Shown here: positions 38,745 through 41,409 of the stretch, piece after piece
How positions within the stretch are numbered: position 1 is the stretch's first letter
Layout of the letters: the number at the start of each line of letters is the position of its first letter
The notes under the pieces: model-generated
The model's input: the letters and a program-made list of their open reading frames with translations, nothing else
The model's database searches: none
Told to the model about the DNA's origin: nothing
Translations under genes and position numbers: made by a program
From: DATKCA01 sp035544675
Lineage (GTDB): Bacteria; Acidobacteriota; Thermoanaerobaculia; Gp7-AA8
Length of the DNA stretch: 41,409 nucleotides
Direction: 5' to 3'
Assembly (NCBI GenBank): GCA_035544675.1
Contig: DATKCA010000051.1
Span: 1 to 41,409, forward strand

Positions 38745-38772
38745 GGGCCTCGGGCCTCGGGCCTCGGGCCTC
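38745..38772. repeat. Heptanucleotide array GGGCCTC, four units
   Basis: Four perfect units of GGGCCTC, 15 nt upstream of the kdsC start. It faces the inverted array at 38870-38914, with about 97 bp between that probably hold the kdsC promoter (TTAGGAT on the minus strand near 38850). Confidence 0.9.
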
Positions 38773-38869
38773 AGGAGGCCGCCGCCCGTATGCCGAAACG
38801 GGATCGCTGTGGCTTTCCGACTGCGCAGCGTTCATGAGACGGGCATCCTAACGGATTCACGGCCGTTCT

Positions 38870-38914
38870 CCCGAGGCCCGAGGCCCGAGGCCCGAGGCCT
38901 GAGGCCCGAGGCCC
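38870..38914. repeat. Heptanucleotide array CCCGAGG, six units
   Basis: Six units of CCCGAGG (one CCTGAGG) plus CCC, ending at the purH stop codon. It is the reverse complement type of the array at 38745. Two further units, not in an array, are near 32504-32530. Confidence 0.9.
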
Positions 38915-40407
38915 TAATGTCTGAAGTGCCGCTCCCCGGTGAAGATCATGGTGACATCGCGCTCGTTGGCGGCGGCGATCACCTCCGCGTCGCGGACCGA
39001 GCCGCCTGGCTGGATGATGGCGCGGACGCCGGCGTCGGCGAGGATGTCCAGGCCGTCGCGGAACGGAAAGAAGGCATCGGACGCGGCCAATGGATCCGAC
39101 GCGGGGAGGATCGACTTCATGATCGCCACCTTCGCCGCGTCGACGCGACTCATCTGCCCCGCGCCGATGCCGATGGTCTGCGACCGGTTCGTGAGAACGA
39201 TGGCATTGGACTTCACGTGCGCGCATACGATCCAGGCGAACTCCAGCCCGTCGCGCTCGTCCGCGGTGGGCTGCCGGTTGGTGACGACCTTCCACGTGCC
39301 GGGATCTGAGATCCGGTCGGGCGCCTGCGCAAGGATGCCGCCCGCCGCGCTGCGCAACTCGATGTCCGGCAATGCCGCCTCGGTCGTCACGAGTCGAAGG
39401 TTCTTCTTTTTCGCCAGGATGTCGATGGCCTCGGCGGCGAACGACGGCGCGACCACCACCTCCAGAAACAACGGCTCGATGGCGCGCGCGCACTCGGCGT
39501 CGAACTCGCGGTTCGCGCCGACGATTCCTCCGAACGCCGACACCGGGTCGGATTCCAGCGCCGCGCGCAGCGCCTCCGCCGGCGAGGCCCGCCGCGCCAC
39601 GCCGCACGGGTTGGTGTGTTTGATGATCGCCACGGCCGGCTGCGAGAACGCGTTGGCCAGCCGGATCGCGGAATCGAGGTCGAGCAGGTTGTTGTACGAC
39701 AGCTCCTTGCCCTGGATCTGCCGGATCGGCGCCGCGCCTTTTTGAACGTAGAACGCCGCCGATTGCTGTGGATTCTCGCCGTAGCGGAGGTCCTGCCACT
39801 TCGTCAGCCGCAGGGTCAGCGCGTCGGACGATCCGCCCATGAACGCCGCGATGGCCGCGTCGTACTCCGACGTCTTCTGGAACACCGCGGTCGCGCAGCG
39901 CAGCCGGAGCTCGTCGGAGATCTCTCCGGTCTCGAATTCGCGGATGAAGTCGGCATACAGCGACGGATCGCAGAGCGGCACGACATGCCGGTGATTCTTC
40001 GCCGCTGCCCGAAGCATCGACGGACCGCCCACGTCGATCTGCTCGATCGCCTCCGCCATGGTCACGCCGCCGCGGGCGACGGTCGACTCGAACGGATAGA
40101 GGTTGACGGCCACCACGTCGACGCGGGGGATGCCCAGACGGGCGCAATCGGCGACGTGGTCACTTCTGGTACGGTCGTGAAGAATCGCGCCGAAGACCTT
40201 CGGGGTCAGCGTCTTGACCCGTCCGCCCAGGATCTCCGGAGCGCCCGACCATTCCGAGATGGGGATGACGCGCACGCCGTGCTCCTGCAGATGCTTCGCC
40301 GTTCCGCCGGTCGAGAGAATCTCCACTCCCGCGCTCTCCAGGACTCTGGCCAATTCGACGATGCCGGTCTTGTCGGAGACCGAGAGGATCGCGCGCTCAA
40401 TTCGCAT
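38914..40407 (-). CDS. purH: Bifunctional AICAR formyltransferase / IMP cyclohydrolase
   Basis: A 497-residue enzyme for the last two steps of IMP synthesis. The N-terminal MGS-like cyclohydrolase domain reads AILSVSDKTGIVELARVL, LSTGGTAKHL and HGGRVKTLTPK-like GGRVKTLTPKVFGAIL. The transformylase domain has AAAKNHRHVV, DLRYGENPQQSAAFY, IKHTNPCGVA, VKSNAIV, GAGQMSRVDA and DAFFPFRDGLDILADAGV. The length is somewhat shorter than E. coli PurH but no motif is missing. Its start overlaps the phospholipase-like gene by 11 nt. Confidence 0.95.
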   Translation of the reverse strand: MRIERAILSVSDKTGIVELARVLESAGVEILSTGGTAKHLQEHGVRVIPISEWSGAPEILGGRVKTLTPKVFGAILHDRTRSDHVADCARLGIPRVDVVAVNLYPFESTVARGGVTMAEAIEQIDVGGPSMLRAAAKNHRHVVPLCDPSLYADFIREFETGEISDELRLRCATAVFQKTSEYDAAIAAFMGGSSDALTLRLTKWQDLRYGENPQQSAAFYVQKGAAPIRQIQGKELSYNNLLDLDSAIRLANAFSQPAVAIIKHTNPCGVARRASPAEALRAALESDPVSAFGGIVGANREFDAECARAIEPLFLEVVVAPSFAAEAIDILAKKKNLRLVTTEAALPDIELRSAAGGILAQAPDRISDPGTWKVVTNRQPTADERDGLEFAWIVCAHVKSNAIVLTNRSQTIGIGAGQMSRVDAAKVAIMKSILPASDPLAASDAFFPFRDGLDILADAGVRAIIQPGGSVRDAEVIAAANERDVTMIFTGERHFRH

Positions 40408-41134
40408 TCAGGAGGAGGTTGCTGCCCCGCATCACCGCGGCCTCGCGCACGTCGCCGCCGGACTGCCGCCAGATGTAGTAGTAGACGTTGACCAGATCGG
40501 TCACCGCGCGCGAATAGCAGACCGAGGCGATGCCGAACGCCGTGGAGCGATCGTCGAACTCCGCGGATGTGCGCCGCTCCCCGAACCGGAAGTACTCCTC
40601 GCTGAGCAGCGGGTAGAAGCTCGCCGTGCGCGAGAACGTCCGGTCGAAGTAGGGCCCGGGCCGGAAGTTCGGATCGAGCCCGTAGAAAACCGTCGGGAAC
40701 TTGCTCAGGCGCCGCTCGAAGTACTGCTCGTAGTCGTTCTGCGCGACGCCGAGGCGGGGGTCGTCGTTCGCGATGTGAAAGGGATTGTTCGCGTCGGCGA
40801 CCAGGTGGGCCAGGGAGCCGAGCCGGTTGATGACCGTGCGCATCGACTCGCCCTTACGGATCATCGAGATCGCGGCCGCCGTCTCGCGCTCGATCCGCTC
40901 GCGCAGACGTCCCTCCCGCGACAACACGAAGTACCGGTGCGTATCCGATCCCTCCTCGGCCTGGGCCCGGGCCAGACCTTCCTTGTACTCGCTCTCGAAC
41001 ACCTCGATGAGCATGCGCAGGTCGGAGGGAGCCAGCTGGGCCGCCTTCAACGCGATGCGCTCGTCCGAGGCGCGCGTCCAGCCGAGCGCGCACGGAGCTA
41101 GCGCCAGGGTCAGCAGAAGTACCGTTTCTCTCAC
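40397..41134 (-). CDS. Exported zinc phospholipase C / P1 nuclease-like protein
   Basis: A 245-residue protein (GTG start) with a signal peptide ending before Trp (ALAPCALG-W), as in the family, where the N-terminal Trp binds zinc. The core motif HLVADANNPFH has the His-x3-Asp-x5-His spacing of Bacillus phospholipase C. The early zinc His is replaced near TRASDERIA, and the later HxxxE appears as QNDYE, so the metal site looks incomplete. TACCAT lies 7 nt before the start. The hydrolase role is uncertain; a binding or degenerate member is possible. Confidence 0.65.
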   Translation of the reverse strand: MRETVLLLTLALAPCALGWTRASDERIALKAAQLAPSDLRMLIEVFESEYKEGLARAQAEEGSDTHRYFVLSREGRLRERIERETAAAISMIRKGESMRTVINRLGSLAHLVADANNPFHIANDDPRLGVAQNDYEQYFERRLSKFPTVFYGLDPNFRPGPYFDRTFSRTASFYPLLSEEYFRFGERRTSAEFDDRSTAFGIASVCYSRAVTDLVNVYYYIWRQSGGDVREAAVMRGSNLLLNAN

Positions 41135-41143
41135 GGACTCGAT

Positions 41144-41263
<120 letters not shown>

Positions 41264-41292
41264 CGTGCCCGTTGCCCGGTTGCGTGGCCGAG

Positions 41293-41340
41293 GTGGAGCG
41301 CCGTCGACGCGCGTCATGCGCGTCACGCGCGGCGCTCCAC
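41293..41340. repeat. GGAGCGCC element between two facing heptanucleotide arrays
   Basis: GTGGAGCGCCG at the left and CGGCGCTCCAC at the right are perfect inverted ends. The interior (TCGACGCGCGTCATGCGCGT and on) is itself nearly palindromic around CATG. It lies between arrays at 41144-41263 and 41366-41409. Confidence 0.85.
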
Positions 41341-41365
41341 AAATCCCGGCGCTCGACCCCAGTTA

Positions 41366-41409
<44 letters not shown>

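Overview
The window is GC-rich, densely coded bacterial chromosome from a Gram-negative, two-membrane organism: it carries KDO/lipid A genes (kdsC, an LpxL-type acyltransferase), apolipoprotein N-acyltransferase, TolC-type lipoproteins and a beta-barrel protein. The gene mix (DUF1028 protein, monofunctional proline dehydrogenase, periplasmic DsbA-like protein) and many GC-rich dispersed repeats suggest an Acidobacteriota-like soil or sediment bacterium. That placement is inference. No rRNA, tRNA, CRISPR array, transposase or phage gene was recognised.

Layout. 1-5.7 kb: a membrane PAS-GGDEF-EAL protein, two single-domain response regulators facing each other across a palindrome, rsgA and trmB. 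5.8-12 kb: ruvC, an MFS exporter, a pyruvate dehydrogenase operon (E1 alpha, E1 beta, E2; no E3) and two small uncharacterised genes. 12-24.3 kb: an accessory region, mostly on the minus strand. It holds a second MFS exporter, an AraC regulator, an ArsR-rhodanese repressor with a fatty acid hydroxylase, a broken TauE/efflux chimera, a Csp-type copper storage protein, and a metal-handling cluster (His/Met-rich lipoprotein, TolC/CzcC-type lipoprotein, multicopper oxidase, cytochrome c, MerR regulator, two tiny Cys-rich proteins, a four-helix membrane protein). 24.6-36 kb: housekeeping and envelope genes, including lnt, prfB with its programmed frameshift, a glycosyltransferase, a Nudix hydrolase, a DsbA-like protein, CBS and DUF1028 proteins, comF and proline dehydrogenase. 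36-41.4 kb, minus strand: purH, kdsC, lpxL-like and pheA, with pheA behind what looks like a Phe-codon leader peptide and attenuator.

How it works together. The metal cluster reads as a periplasmic copper oxidation and binding system (oxidase, cytochrome, lipoproteins) plus cytosolic thiol-rich sinks (Csp, the 49-aa and 51-aa proteins). Its MerR has exactly the mercury-type cysteine spacing and a near-perfect mer operator, yet no merA, merT or merP is present.

Two window-wide patterns stand out. First, repeats: a MITE-like family with GTGGAGCGCC/GGCGCTCCAC ends occurs at intergenic sites and in frame inside three genes, and heptanucleotide tandem arrays occur in facing pairs. Second, many starts lie only 5-12 nt after a TANNNT -10 box with no Shine-Dalgarno sequence, suggesting leaderless or short-leader mRNAs, whereas several stress and metal genes have strong Shine-Dalgarno sites.
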